64,000 nt of DNA, taken from Amyelois transitella. Lineage: Eukaryota; Arthropoda; Insecta; Lepidoptera; Pyralidae. Positions 33,175 through 45,660 of the stretch are shown here, one piece after another (position 1 is the first letter of the stretch; each line of letters begins with the position of its first letter). Where the stretch lies: assembly GCF_032362555.1 (NCBI RefSeq), contig NC_083519.1:699501-763500 (forward strand), written 5' to 3'. The translations under genes were made by a program, and so were the position numbers. The notes under the pieces were generated by a model, which worked only from the letters and a program-made list of their open reading frames with translations, had not been told where the DNA came from and made no database searches.

Positions 33175-33385
33175 GTTTTTATTCTAAGTTTGGATAGTTG
33201 TGAAGATGACGTTGTTGAAGAAAATGCTGCAGTGCAGTTTGTTACCGCTTCTTCTGCACTGACGCTTTGGAAGCGGGAGTAAACTTATTTGACGTCAACT
33301 AATGTTGTGAAGTCAAAAGATTTGAATGAAGGAAGAAATGAAGTATCCTCTAATAATGAATAAAACTTTTTGAAATTTTAAATTT
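33175..33385 (+). repeat. SINE-C copy
   Basis: TTTTTATTCTAAGTTTGGAT, GACGTTGTTGAAGAAAATGC, CCGCTTCTTCTGCACTGACG, TTTGGAAGCGGGAGTAAACT, ending AATAATGAATAAAACTTTTT. The core is open as a short frame (VVEENAAVQFVTASSALTLW), but this frame is broken in other copies. Confidence 0.78.
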
Positions 33386-33389
33386 GTGT

Positions 33390-34420
33390 GGTGGGTCGCA
33401 TACCGCAGCCTTATCACTTTCTGTGCGGACTGTATGAAGATACATACTTTGATAAGAGATTTGACAGTCTTTATTGTTTTGCATTATTAAGATTAATGGC
33501 ACCCGCTCGATAGTGAACTAACTTAAAGGTACTCGGATTTGAATCTCATTAGTACCGCATCAAAGTGTACCTAAGTGACAAGATAATATTTACGACATAT
33601 TCTGTGAACCTACCTATGTCGTTTTAAAAACCTTTTTGATTTTATGTAACTAATTCTTACTAGAAAAATATAATATAACATAGTAACATGTCTCAGTTTG
33701 TCTTTATTTTTTTTTTATAATCAAGTACCAAAATGTTCCGTTTTTTTTTTCATAAATTACAGAATTTTAAGCAACGCCATCTGTGTCAGAAATCTTGAAC
33801 TATTAATATAAATAGTAATTTTACTATTTGCTACTAGATGGCGCTAAAAGCAACTTCCGTAGCAGTCATATTTAGAAATCAGTTTTTAGAAAAACTGTCA
33901 AAATTTTTGTAGTTTTACTTTTCGCTAATAGATGGCGCTAGTAATATGTTGTTCTACCTTCCTTATTATTTAACTGTTTAACGATAGTTATTTTGGTTAT
34001 TTCGTCGGGGATAGTGCAAATCCGCGAATCTACCATACGTAAAAGGTGCGTATCTGCAATAGATCCAGTTTTACAGGGGAAGGTTAAAACTTAATAACTT
34101 TATTAATTCAATTAATTTAAAGCTCATTTTTACACAAAAAGTAATTAGTAATGTGTTCTATCTCTTGGTAGAAAATATATCAATTTAAGTAAATAATTAA
34201 GGCCCTACGACAATTACGCGGATTTGCTTTGACCATAAACTTATAACAATGGAACTGATGGGGAAAGTACGCGGTTTTGATATGAAACAAATATCATTAT
34301 TTTAACAAAAAAATTTGTCAATGTAGAAAATAAATCTATACAAAATTATTGCAAAATCTTTGCCTCTTATAAAAGTTAGACAAAATGAATAAATGTTAGA
34401 TAAATCACTACATAGTATAA
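33390..34420. other. AT-rich stretch with dispersed repeat phrases
   Basis: No gene. CTAGATGGCGCTAAAAGCAA and TAGATGGCGCTAGTAATATG (33836-33950) are related short repeats, and TCGTCGGGGATAGTGCAAAT (34002) has an inverted partner at 36246-36270. Confidence 0.4.
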
Positions 34421-34429
34421 AACAAAGTC

Positions 34430-34606
34430 GCTATTTTAGTCTGCTTGTCTGTATGCTTAAATCTTTAAAATTACGCAACGGATTTTGATGCGGTTTTTTG
34501 TAATAGGTAGAGTGATTCAAGAGGAAGGTTTTTATGTATAATTTTTTCCGAATTTTGCACCCGTGCGAAGCCAGTGCGGGGCGGGTCGCTAGTGTAACAT
34601 AAATGT
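34430..34606 (+). repeat. Retroelement 3'-end repeat
   Basis: ACGGATTTTGATGCGGTTTT, CAAGAGGAAGGTTTTTATGT and GTGCGAAGCCAGTGCGGGGC GGGTCGCTAGT are shared in order with 58625-58757. Confidence 0.55.
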
Positions 34607-34796
34607 AACAAATGTAGGTAATAATTAAAATCAAATTATAAAAATCAACAAAGTAACTAAACAAAAAGTAATAATATGTTACCTAGAGCTATATATAGTA
34701 ATAATTTCTAACAAAAAAAGACTAACCAAATTGTTCATTTATAAGGTGTAAACAGTTATAGATTACTATTAATTAATAAGAGGCAGGTTCGAATTA

Positions 34797-34892
34797 GGTA
34801 TTTCACAGCAGCATTTTCTTCAACAACGTCAACTTCATAATATCAATTAAACTTAGAATAGAATGTGGACGAGAGAATACATTGTTCCGATT
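34797..34892 (-). repeat. SINE-C fragment
   Basis: CAGCAGCATTTTCTTCAACA, ACGTCAACTTCATAATATCA, AATGTGGACGAGAGAATACA. Only the 5' half of the family is present. Confidence 0.7.
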
Positions 34893-35013
34893 AATATATT
34901 TATATGAGATTTTATTATTATTAAAATATATATATATATTTTATGGATTGCCAATTTTAAAAAGATTTATGTACAGAGTGTACTGAATTTTGATTTAAGT
35001 TCAAATCAAACTA

Positions 35014-35660
35014 CAATGTATTACGAGGTTCCTGTGCCAAGCTCAAGCCAGATGTTTTTATCATTAAGGTAATCATCAGTCCTATAATAAGCCTTCTCAC
35101 AGAGTACTTTCTTTACATACTCTTTGAATTTTCGGTTGGGCATATCAAGAACAGACTCAGGCATCCTATTATAAAATCGTATACAGTTCTCCATAAATGA
35201 TTTACTGACTTTGCTAAGCCTATGATACGGCATGACTAATTTATGTTTATTACGTAAATTTCTATCAGATGTGGCACTAACTTTTAAAAAAAAGAGAGGT
35301 ATTTTTCCTAACATACATTATAAGATCAAAAATGTACTGGGACGCTACTGTAGGTATGTTTATTTTCTTAAAGAGTTGTCTTAACGAGTCTCTTGGTCCT
35401 AAAATTTCGCGATATATTAATGCGGTGGGTAAATTGCTCGAATGGCCCTTTTCTGAATTATAAAAATAATAATAAAAGTTTGTATATCAGCCGCGCTACC
35501 CCATAAAAGTAAACCATAAGATAACAAACTATGAAAATAGCTGAAATAAACAAGCCTAGCTGTAGCTACATCTGTCAATTGTCGGATCCTCCTAACAGCA
35601 TAAGCGGCAGAGCTAAGTCTGTTGGAAAGTTTAGAAATATGAGATTTAAAAGTTTAGAAA
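35014..35660 (-). mobile_element. Non-LTR retrotransposon 3' end, frameshifted
   Basis: Minus-strand pieces read LSNRLSSAAYAVRRIRQLTD, TARLVYFSYFHSLLSYGLLL WGSAAD and later NRMPESVLDMPNRKFKEYVK. They cover the region after the reverse transcriptase core plus the C-terminal domain, with frame changes between about 35310 and 35460. It is related to, but distinct from, the LINE at 26333. Confidence 0.7.
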
Positions 35661-35756
35661 TTGATAATTTAAAATATACGAAAAGAAACATTACATTTAC
35701 ACTTACCTGATGTTGGCAATGATAATTTTTAAGTAAATACACAGTTTTATTGCAAA

Positions 35757-36029
35757 ATTAAACAACATTTGTACCGTGTGGTTCCCGGCACCAATACAAA
35801 AAGAATAGGACCACTCCATCTCTTTCTCATGGATGTCGTAAAAGACGACTAAGGGATAGGCTTACAAACTTGGGATTCTTAGTTAGGCGATGGGCTAGCA
35901 ACCTGTCACTATTTGAATCTCAATTCTATCATTAAGCCAAATAGCTGAACGTGGCCATTCAGTCTTTTCAAGCCTGTTGGCTACCCCGCAAGGGATATAG
36001 ACGTGACCATATGTATGTATTAAACAACA
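35757..36029 (+). repeat. SINE-A copy with perfect 11-bp target duplication
   Basis: The element runs from GTACCGTGTGGTTCCCGGCA to ATATGTATGT. ATTAAACAACA flanks it at 35757-35767 and 36019-36029. Confidence 0.9.
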
Positions 36030-39000
36030 AACTTGGTGCCGGTGTCACCAAATCACATACGCGGTGTCGACACTTGCTCGCGAAAGATACGCAGTGTTGT
36101 TATTTTTGGCGATTTCTGGCTTCCGATTGTTCGAAATGAACTCGTTTCAAGTCGGTGGCAGCCTATCAAGATTTTGCGTGAATTACTCGCGAAAACTTAA
36201 AATGGCTACATTTGTCATATACGCGGAATTATCCAATGCTAGTTACGCGGATTTGAACTATCCCCGACGATTTGTAGTACTTTAACATTAATTACAGTAA
36301 AGTATATAAACACATTATATGTTTTTTTTTTACCCGGCGAGGTTTTGGTGATCTGATTCTAAGAGAATATAAATTATTGCTATTTTGACAAATGCTTTTA
36401 TTAGCGATCAACTATTTCAGATTTATACATCGCCATAATCTGTAATACCTACTTACACCTATTCGCTCTATTAACTGCCAAAAAAAATTAAATCATCAAT
36501 TGGTAGATAACGATTACAATTTACTAGTGTTTAAAAAGCTGTAATTATATACCAATTCATCAATTACATTTATTGCTTATCGCCATTAAAACGTCAGAAG
36601 TAATAAATAAGTAGAATTTATGTGTTTTGGGGGTGCGCCTACGCGTTTTCTGTTAAACATTTAACAGTACCACATGACTAGCTGATAAACATACTAGTTG
36701 TGGTGGACCTTGGTTGATTTTGCCGACTTGAAACAGTCCCGGCATGAAAGGTAAGTCGCATAAGGTAAGCCGGCATGAAAGGCAAGAAAGTCCGTACGTT
36801 TTGTTACAACATATTTTTTCATAGTGTGAACGCACTATGAAAACATATGTCGTCGAATCGTAATAGCCGATAGTACTTTTATTACATTTACACATAGGGC
36901 GCCGTGGCTCCAAAGACGAATCAATGGTTGTAATAATTCTAGTTTTAATTTAACTTAAACAAAATGGTAATTATCCGAAAACTTATAGAGGCTTCATAAA
37001 CAATTGGCGCATGCGGACTCACGCACAAAGAGTTCCATATAAAAACGTATATCTGTAACAAATGCAATTTTCATTGCTTGGAAGCGAAATAATAACAAAT
37101 AATATAATTGCGTAAATGTGGTTAGGTAGATATCTAAGTATAAGTATAATGTGTTAACAATGAATAAACTTTACTAACTAAATATAGATTACTTACTACA
37201 TGAATAAAATATATTTTAGACTAATTCTGTTTTTAGTTTTTTGTTACAGCTTAGTAACAAATTGACAGTTGAACGAACAGCGCAGTCTCAGTTGGATCCC
37301 GTTTTTCCCTTCGAGTACGGAACCCTATCTACGGTACGATATTCATTTATCAAGGCTTCCTACTTCAATCTATTACGTATAACAAAACAGTATTTTACAG
37401 AAGTAACGGTTTTAAAACAAGCATATAATATCTTTCAATCAACTTCAATCATAATTTACATTGTTGGCGAGTGCACTGCACGTGCGATGCTCCTTAAACC
37501 GCAATGACCGCCCCCACGGAAGATCACCTGGTTATATTATCGTGCAATTGACACCCCGTTTATCCCATATTCTCGATTGAGCTAGATTAACAGTATTATG
37601 TGATAAAAAATCCATTTTATCCGGCACTTGCTGTTATCGAATAAAAAAGAGGCAATTGCCTATTAACGTATCTTGTTGCTTAGTAAATTTTATCAGGCGT
37701 GGTAACGTGGTAATGCCTTGTGGCGGGGCGATCATAGAAGTGGGAACAAACAAGGAAGATAAGCGTGGCGAAAGCAATCCTAAAAAGATGTTCATCTTTT
37801 GTCTGTCTTAACCTGTAGAGATTTGATGCAACGATTTTTTGTATAGAATTAATATAAGGTAGGTAGGAAGGAGGTAGGTACTATTTTATCAGCAGCCAGC
37901 TATTGTAAATTGTGACCCCTAAACCAGGCAACCGCCCTAAAACTGCTACTAACTGCTGTTGATGGACGAGAGAAAAATCTTAAGTAAAGCCAAGATATAG
38001 GTACTGAGTCGTAGTGTTGCATTATTCGCCAGTACTAAGTAGGTACCTATTATTTTTCTCTGTTCATTTGTGCTCTGAAACAATCTCAATCAATCAAATT
38101 TTGTATCAATTAAAGTTTTCGTTTTAAATATAGTTCACGTACCTACTTACAAACTACAAACATACATACTTTTATACCTACTTCCATCGCTCGATTTACA
38201 CACAAAGTAGGTTGATACATCCTCAAGTACATTTTAGATTTATAACAAGTATAATCGCAGGAATCGCTTCATTAGTTGTCAGCTTATCAAACTCAGCTAA
38301 TAGAGTCCGGGAGGTCCTAGACCTGGTTTCACACGCACGATCCGATCACACGTAATGAAGATGGAACGATTGGCTCGGCTTGTATGAATTGTCCTAACTG
38401 CTCGATTCAGTCATAGGACAGGAATAGAACGATTTTATATAAGGTATTTATTTGCAATGCCTAGTGCTCAAAACATGCAAATTTTGTTCAGCCTGATTCG
38501 ATCAGAAGTATAAAGTGAGAAGTATAAAAATCAAAGATCTGGAATACCAAATGAATACCAGATAATGTACCTTAACAAAAATCGTTCAACCATGCGGTCA
38601 TCAGCTAGTATTGAAATGAAACAAGTTTATTTTTTTAATTTTATTACTTCTAAGGGATTACTTATTATTGTTACAGACACCAATGTTCTAGAAACTTAAA
38701 ATGTTTGACTTTCAATGTTATACACATGATATATTTCTTGCTTATAAATACTTTAAATTAACTGTAGACCTTTGATTACTTCTTAGATTCTGCTGTTACC
38801 GAGAGGCCGAGAGTAAAAGATACATATTTATTGAACGCTGATAAAATTCTTATAACACTGTATCCTACATATAATATCACAGTTTAAAATATCGTTTTCA
38901 TCCATTTTTACTAGAACATGCAGTGTTTTGGCACAGAATATATCATTCTATACTCTATTATATAAAGATGTATTTTATAAAGGACACACATAGTAAATAG

Positions 39001-39340
39001 ACATTATATGAACGATGAAATTCGGCAACCATCTTGACATATATTAAAAACCATTTGAATTTAAGATGGGTCCAAAAGGAACTCTATGGCCAGTTTTATT
39101 TGAAATTATATCACGTATCGGAATTGATTAGTTCTGTGATATGTAATGGTAAGCACAGATTTTACTAAAGCCAGATTTCTTCACAATTATTTACGTGCTG
39201 CGTCCTTTCCTCAACTATGCATTTTAATGAGTTATAACTCTTGGCATGAAAGTGTTTAATGTCCATCATCATATGAGATTATTTTGACTAATCGTTGGGC
39301 TAAATAAGTCACCTAATACAATCTTAGGTGTTAAATTGTT
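36030..39340. other. Gene-poor region
   Basis: No supported exon. Small structures include the inverted-repeat arm at 36246-36270, an 11-bp perfect hairpin at about 36818-36845 (TTTTCATAGTG/CACTATGAAAA) and short iterations of CATGAAAGG(T/C)AAG near 36745-36790. It lies downstream of SNAPC3. Confidence 0.4.
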
Positions 39341-39351
39341 TAAGACTTAAA

Positions 39352-39390
39352 CTTAATCTTTTAATTCACATTGTGAATTAAAAGATTAAG
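39352..39390. terminator. Perfect 19-bp palindrome just downstream of SNAPC3
   Basis: CTTAATCTTTTAATTCACA and its exact reverse complement are separated by one T, about 70 bp past the SNAPC3 stop codon. Transcribed, it would form a strong hairpin in the 3' UTR or 3' flank. A role in RNA processing or stability is possible but unproven. Confidence 0.45.
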
Positions 39391-39458
39391 TGAAGGGTAA
39401 TAAATAAGTTGGTACGCTGCAATTACTTTAAGCTACGAGAAGACATGCTGAAGTTCCG

Positions 39459-42400
39459 TCATCCCTGCGGCTTCAGCACGTTGATCTCGTTCCCTCTATA
39501 CAAATAAGCTTTGAAATTGCCAATTTTTTTACCGTCCTTATACAAATACAATTTAAAGCATTTCTCGCAGAAGAACGCGGGGTCGAAAGGTACTCTGGAG
39601 CACCCGACGACGATCCATTTGGCCCCGAATTCTGCGCACGTTGTACAGTAAATTGTTTGGTTTTGTGAAAGAGCTGTATGACATGGATAAGAGCCGAATT
39701 TGAGCGGATCAGATGTATTGAGAAGGCGGATTTCTGATATAGTGAACAAGTGCTCGCAGTTGCCTTGGTGGACGTATACCTGGAATAATAGAAAAAAAAA
39801 TTATATAGATCTCTTAAATATTAACTAACAATTTTGTAACATGTTTATAATGTTTGTGAATTTGTGCCGTGTGTTTCCGGCACTTTAGAATAAAACAACT
39901 CCATGTCTTTCCCATGAATGTTGTAAAAGGCGACTAAGGAATGGGCTTAAATCCTTCCAGTGCGCCCTAGTCATTTTGAGGCCATCTGGAATCGCTGCCC
40001 CCAAGATTTGATGGAGATGTTCTGAGATACAAGCTTGTTTAGTTCAGACATCAGTCTCTCCCAATCTTAATATTGCATCTAAGTGTAATTTACTAGCTAA
40101 CGTCAGATTAAGATTGTAGAAACAATATATTTTGTTTTATTTGATTTGGCAACGATAACCGGAAGGTTGGCAGCAGTATTGCCAACTACACAGTTTTACT
40201 CACCTCAGGGTGTCCCAACTTGACCGTCAGCTGGTCCAGCCTGACCTGACTCGCGTCCTTCACGGGGAAGTCCCCCAAACCGCGCGATTTCGCCCAGCGC
40301 CTGATAGGTTCGGTGTAGTCACGGCAGCCGGCGCGCGAGTCCACGTAGAAAACGTTGTTAATGAACAAAAAGCCAGATGGGAACATCTCCTGGAAAAAGG
40401 AATGGATAAAATAGAAATAGCTTTATTTTCAAAATAGGTAAGAAAGTATCGCTTAATGACATTAACATAACTATTTAAAAGTTATATATACTACCGCAAA
40501 GCGCAAGTGTAGAAGAAGCGACGGAACAAACTACACGGCAGCATTTTCACAGGATGTCTTTTAAAAAAATAGATTTTAAATCTACCGGATGATTTCACAT
40601 ACATACATTATCATATTTTCATCACTTATGGAGTAGATAGAGCCATCAGTCTCGAAGACTACACGGTCACGTTCAGCTACAAGGCTTAGTGGTGATATGT
40701 AAATTCACTTTCTAAACCCCAATATGACGAAATCTGCTATATTTTGGTCACGCTTTTCTGACCTACATAATAAAGAGATATATGTATGTATGTATGTAGA
40801 CGTGACTTTATGTATGTGTAGGAAGTATATTCGCAAAGTTAGTTATTCACTACGGAAGACAGAAGGAGAAAAGAGGAGAGAAATAATCAAATTTAAATAA
40901 CTATATTATGGAAATACAAAAATATTTTTTTTTACAATAAACACAATCTCTGACATTATTTCCTAACTAACAAACCATGGCAACCGTTGCTATGGCGTAC
41001 ATAAAGAGGGTTGTCTACTACTATGTATAATTATTTTTACCTTAGCAGACGAGCACGGTATCTCATCGGGCCTGGCGGACACGTCGAGCCTCATGTCCAC
41101 GTCGTTGGGGCACACCACGCGGTCGCGCAGCAGCGTGAGCCGGTGTCGCCCCAGCATCACTATGTTGCAGCTGAACACGGAGTGGCGGGTGCGGTATTGC
41201 TGAAAGATAAATAGTATAATTTTTCAATTGTATTTCAAATATTACTTTTAACTAACCGGACTCCGCCTGCCTTCAGATGTTAAAGTTAAGTTTAGACTTT
41301 AAAGTTTCATACAAATCCGTTCAGAAGTCTTTGTGTAAAAGTGTAACAAACACACACACACATATATTCACTATCTTTCACATATAATATTAGTAGGAAG
41401 AAAATAGGATTTACTAATGTTTTTTACACATCGTTTTTGAGTTTGTGTCTATTGGACCCACACAAGCATAACTCTCAATATGGGCAATAACGCCCGACAG
41501 AGATCAAGCAAAAATATTATAGACGCAAAAAAATTAAGTGCGTGTGATCCAAGCGTTATGTATATGAACATCGCAATAAAGGCATGTTTTTATAATAAAG
41601 ATTGTTTTGGTGTTTGTATCTTTTGGACCCACACAAGATAAGTTCTTAATGTGAGCAATAAGCCCCAATAGAGACTGATATTTTGTTAGGTTGGAACTAG
41701 AAAAAATGTTAGTATTTTATATGTATAGTTTGGTCTAAAATGAAAAGGGAATGAATGAATACCTCCAGGTGTTTGCCAAGCGAATGCCTTATCGCAAAAA
41801 GTCCACCTATGTACGTTACTTTTGGTGCATATAACTGTCAAATGACAATTCAACTTACACTCTTATCTTTAGGATTGTAGGAGAAGGGCCGGTACCACCT
41901 GATGAAGAACAGCAACTCTTTGCCGGGGGTCAGCGGCTCGCCCAGTGTTACTACTGGGGTGTTGTCTTCTACCTGCGCAATGTTATTCAGTTTGAAACAA
42001 GATTAAGGCAACAAGAGATTTTCGTAAGACTCGCAGACAATGCTTGGAAGACAACACATTAGTTTCCCAATTCAATGACACACACAATATGCAGAATAAA
42101 AATGGAGCGTCGGCGGTCGAATCGATAAAGTGCCATGGGGCACAGGTTCAAATCCCACTTCTGCCACCAATAACTCTTTTTCTGACTTATATACATTAGT
42201 TAGAATGCTAACCAATGCAGTGACGAAAAATATCCTGAAGAAACCTGCACATTTATCCAATACTGGTTAAGTCAGCCTGCAAAGGTTGCGAAGGTTGTAT
42301 GGAGTCACTTCATACATAGCATTCGTATGAAGCTAGCCACACTTGTCAGTACCAGTGCCCAAAGATGTCATCATGTCATGTATCACTGACAAACTTCTTT

Positions 42401-43850
42401 AACAGGATAATGATGCTGAAATTCTAAAAGATAATACTTACATCATTCCCAAGTGATATCATACGGATCCCACGGTACTTGTACCTCTTTGAGTACAGAT
42501 TCTTGGTGTCCTTCTCCACTCTCAGCTTGAGTTTCCTTACAATACTGCGCTCGTGGCTCGTAGTGAAATCCTCAGTGTTCTTGCTGATCTTCTCCATCTC
42601 CGAGGGATAGAACCCTTGTCCAGGACTGTTGGTCAGCATGGTTAACTCCCTTCCAGTTCTAAGATTGTCAGGACTGAAAGAGAAAAGTATTAAATAGTGT
42701 GCTGTTCTTTTTGAGAACTTTATAGTACACTAGCTTTTGCCCGCAACTTTGTCTTTCTGGTCGTGGGTGGGTTTCAATTTCAATACAAACATTCATCCCC
42801 TGACACAACTGACAATTTTGCAATAAAAATAGGCAAATGAATATGTAACTATGATCCAATATGTGTTTAATTCCCCTGGAAAGTTTCAAAGGTCAAATGG
42901 CAGTCACTTCTTCACATTGTACATACAAGAGAAGTTCTTAAAATCACATACCTACAATAAGCAGCAAGTCTCTCAAATTCCGCTTCATCCCAGCCAGAGC
43001 CTACAAATCCCTTAATTTGGTCATTTTGAAACTCCAATAAATCTGTGTTGTTCTTAGGCCTCGCAAAGACTGGCAGAGAACTAAAGGCTTCAGGCAGCTT
43101 ACTGGGTATAATTGGCTTACTGACGAAATTATCCGTCACATCATACAATTTCGGACCAGTGTCTTCAGCATACAAATTAACTTTTGGATAGTGAAATGTG
43201 TCAATTTCCAATCTTGCAGGGTCAATAGGATCCATTGATTTACCATTCTGTTCAATCAAGAGCTCATTGTTAGACATCAAGTTGCTATTTTCATGATCAT
43301 TTGGAATGCTGGTTTCAATATTTGAAGGAACCTTCTCAACATTATTTTTATTTAGGCATTTGGTTTCCACTGTGGCACTTTCTGCTGGTTCAATTTGGTC
43401 TGTCTCCATTTCATTTTGATTATCATTTAATTGTGTATTTTGTGTTGTAACTATATTTTGATCAACTAAGGAATTAGCTTGTACTTTATTAGTATCAGGT
43501 GGAACAATAGTATTGGTAGTTTTTGCTTCATTGTTAAGTTCATTTTCATCAGGACCTTTAGTAGTATGTTCTGAATTAAGTTCTTCATGTTCCATAACTT
43601 TTTTATTTGAACTTACAACATTCACCTCTGAAGAACTCTGTACCAGATCAGATGTACAAAGTTCCCTTTGCTTATTATTATTAGGCGCTATATTGTGATC
43701 GTGTGTTGGAACACTCTGGGCTATAGATGGATTACATGTTTCAGAGCTATCGCGGACGGGATTCTCCGAGCCGTTTTCTCTCGAACTCTCTGCCATAACT
43801 GGAGTAGAGGCATTGACCGCCGAGTCTTTAGATTCGCTTAACATTTCCAT
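39459..43850 (-). CDS. Snapc3: snRNA-activating protein complex subunit 3 (SNAP50), complete
   Basis: SNAPC binds the proximal sequence element of snRNA genes and serves both RNA polymerase II and III; SNAPC3 is a DNA-contacting subunit acting in the nucleus. Six minus-strand exons join in frame with AG/GT borders: 43850-42952, 42673-42442, 41972-41859, 41199-41041, 40389-40204 and 39779-39459, giving 636 residues. Exon 1 encodes a long acidic, Asn/Ser-rich and probably disordered N terminus. From exon 2 the conserved SNAP50 domain follows. It includes LFFIRWYRPF (exon 3), CNIVMLGRHRLTLLRD and CPNDVDMRLDVS (exon 4), and FLFINNVFYVDSR (exon 5). The C-terminal zinc-binding segment in exon 6 has HQGNCEHLF, IRLLNTSDP, YCTTCAEFGAKW and FFCEKCFKLY. 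The last exons match the family closely and the exon 1 start is the first ATG of the frame. IER3IP1 is divergent upstream. Introns carry SINE-A, SINE-C and SINE-D pieces. Confidence 0.93.
39862..39960 (+). repeat. SINE-A 5' fragment in a SNAPC3 intron
   Basis: TTGTGCCGTGTGTTTCCGGC to AAAGGCGACTAAGGAATGGG, antisense to SNAPC3, truncated after the first third. Confidence 0.8.
40490..40562 (-). repeat. SINE-C core fragment in a SNAPC3 intron
   Basis: GTAGAAGAAGCGACGGAACA then ACTACACGGCAGCATTTTCA; only the conserved core remains. Confidence 0.65.
40597..40705 (-). repeat. SINE-A 3' fragment in a SNAPC3 intron
   Basis: CATACATACATTATCATATT to CGGTCACGTTCAGCTACAAG, diverged, with tail at left. 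Confidence 0.7.
41265..41403 (+). repeat. Retroelement 3'-end remnant in a SNAPC3 intron
   Basis: AAGTTTCATACAAATCCGTTC and a (CA)n run end in TATAATATTAGTAGGA, the terminal phrase also seen at 11265-11282. Confidence 0.5.
42104..42328 (+). repeat. SINE-D copy (tRNA-derived) in a SNAPC3 intron
   Basis: The head CGGCGGTCGAATCGATAAAG and B-box CAGGTTCAAATCCCACTTCT are followed by a body with AAGAAACCTGCACATTTATC and TAAGTCAGCCTGCAAAGGTT. The RNA-polymerase-III-like B-box supports a tRNA-derived SINE. Confidence 0.6.
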
Positions 43851-44494
43851 GGTATGGATAAAATGGTAAATTAAATTGTTTTTACATCACAGTGAAAATC
43901 ATCGAACGATGTGAACATGATTCCGTAAGTTTCAGAGCATCATAATCGTAACATACACGAGATAATTGAAAAACTGTAAAAAATACCTATTTTATTTCCT
44001 GCCTACATTTAGAAACAAACATGTTTTTGCAATTATTAACAGTTTTACGTAGGTTTTACAATAATAAAAACATTTTATTATTTGTAATTACAAATTTTGT
44101 AACTTGTAACAGCTGGCGAAGCTGACTGACAGTGATAGATGACAGTACAGAACAGTGAAATATCTTAACAAGCACTACATCGGACTTATGCGACCAAACT
44201 TTACAAATAAAATGCAAAAACTCAAATTTTTCTCTTTTTAAATAATCGATTGAAGATAACATTATTATTGGTAGGTAGGTATGTGAAATCCCTGACTTTA
44301 TGGTAATTAAGCTCGCAGATTACAAGACGTAGTAGTGTACTGACAAAATCTCAGAAATTTGCTCGTGCCACAAAAAAATCACAATCAAATCACAACATGC
44401 AACACGAGAGACAGGTTAAAAAATACTAAAGTAAAAAAACCGTTTGTTCAAAGAATCCGCCTGCTTAGAAACATCTAATTATTATTAGATTATT

Positions 44495-45019
44495 ACTTTT
44501 GAAAACATACATACATAAAATCACGCCTCTTTCCCGGAGGGGTAGGCAGAGACGACCTCTTTCCACTTGCCACGATCTCTGCATATTTCCTTCGCTTCAT
44601 CCACATTCATAACTCTCTTCATGCAAGCTCGGCGGTTTCGGGTACTTTTGACCTGACCCTTTACCAGGACATCCTTAATTTGATCAAGATATGTTCGTCT
44701 AGGTCTTCCCACTCCGACCTTTCCCTCCACACTCTCCATGTATATCTGCTTAGTCAACCTGTTTTCATTCATCCTCTCCACATGACCGAACCATCTCAAC
44801 ATACCCTTTTCTATTCCTGTAACTACATCTTCTTTCACATCACAACATTCCCTTATCAAGCTGTTCCTTATCTGGTCACTCAATTTCACACCCAATATAC
44901 TCCTTAACGCTCTCATTTCCACTACATTTATTTTGCTTTCGTGCTTCTTTTGCCATACCCAACTTTCACTCCCATACATTAATGTCGGGACCAACACAGA
45001 TGAAAATCACTTTTGAAAA
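44495..45019 (-). mobile_element. RTE-like LINE 3' end with target duplication (longest copy)
   Basis: Minus-strand open frame of about 158 codons: LMYGSESWVWQKKHESKINV, EMRALRSILGVKLSDQIRNS, MLRWFGHVERMNENRLTKQI, through SAYPSGKEA. The tail CATACATACATAAAATCACG lies at left. ACTTTTGAAAA occurs at 44495-44505 and 45009-45019 as an 11-bp target duplication. This is the C terminus of an RTE-type LINE, 5'-truncated. The open frame and intact duplication suggest a recent insertion, here between two housekeeping genes. Confidence 0.9.
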
Positions 45020-45589
45020 GTTTGAAACAATTAAAAAACTGCTAGGATAGACTTTCTTAATTGAATGCAACATCATCACAATCGGGGGTACACATTAAGT
45101 GAGAATGACATGATTTTGAGTTCATGTCTGCTTATGAACACTTGGGTTGCTAAGACAAAACTAACGATACCTCAATAAAAGTAAATTCACTTATAGCAAA
45201 CAATTCAGGTTTTTCGCAAACGCATTTTTACAATAGGTTCGTTCAGCGGTATGTAGCGGGAGCAATGATGCGGTCTCGCCGTCACCAAGGGTAGATCTTC
45301 ACAAGACTAGGTTTTATGCCTGGGGAATCACGGCGCGGCTCTGACGATGTTGAGTCGAAAGTTGTATATGATCAAATGCGTGATATCTTTAATATCGCGA
45401 TTTAATATCTACGCTGCTGTTGGCTAAGCGCGTCGCATTCTTTACTGTGATTGGTTGATGTCGTGTGACGTTTGTTTTGTTTACATTGAGACAGTAGATA
45501 CAGATTTTTACAAACAAGATACATGTGAAAAGTATAACTTTAAACCCTTTTGGTCGCATCATGTATTTTTTATTTTTTATTTCTGTTTA

Positions 45590-45660
45590 TGGATGAAAAT
45601 GTAATGTTACATCTTGCGCCAAATAAAGATTTTTCTTTCTTTCTTTCTTTCTTTTATAAC
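45590..45660 (+). repeat. Microsatellite-tailed repeat end, (TTTC)n
   Basis: TTGCGCCAAATAAAGATTTT then five or six TTTC units (45634-45656). The AATAAA plus simple tail looks like a short retroelement 3' end. Confidence 0.5.

Noticed and set aside
36064..36285. 73-codon plus-strand open frame
   Set aside because: Its right end is the inverted-repeat phrase shared with 34002, and it has no splice or family support.
37250..37333. Possible exon with acceptor TTTTTTGTTACAG and donor ACG|GTACGA
   Set aside because: The interior contains a phrase (CCCGTTTTTCCCTTCGAGTA CGGAACCCT) that I recognise as a common lepidopteran repeat, and no partner exon exists.
44521..44997. A 158-codon cellular gene on the minus strand
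   Set aside because: The protein is repeated in ten places in the window with a (CATA)n tail and has target duplications, so it is the C terminus of an RTE-type LINE.
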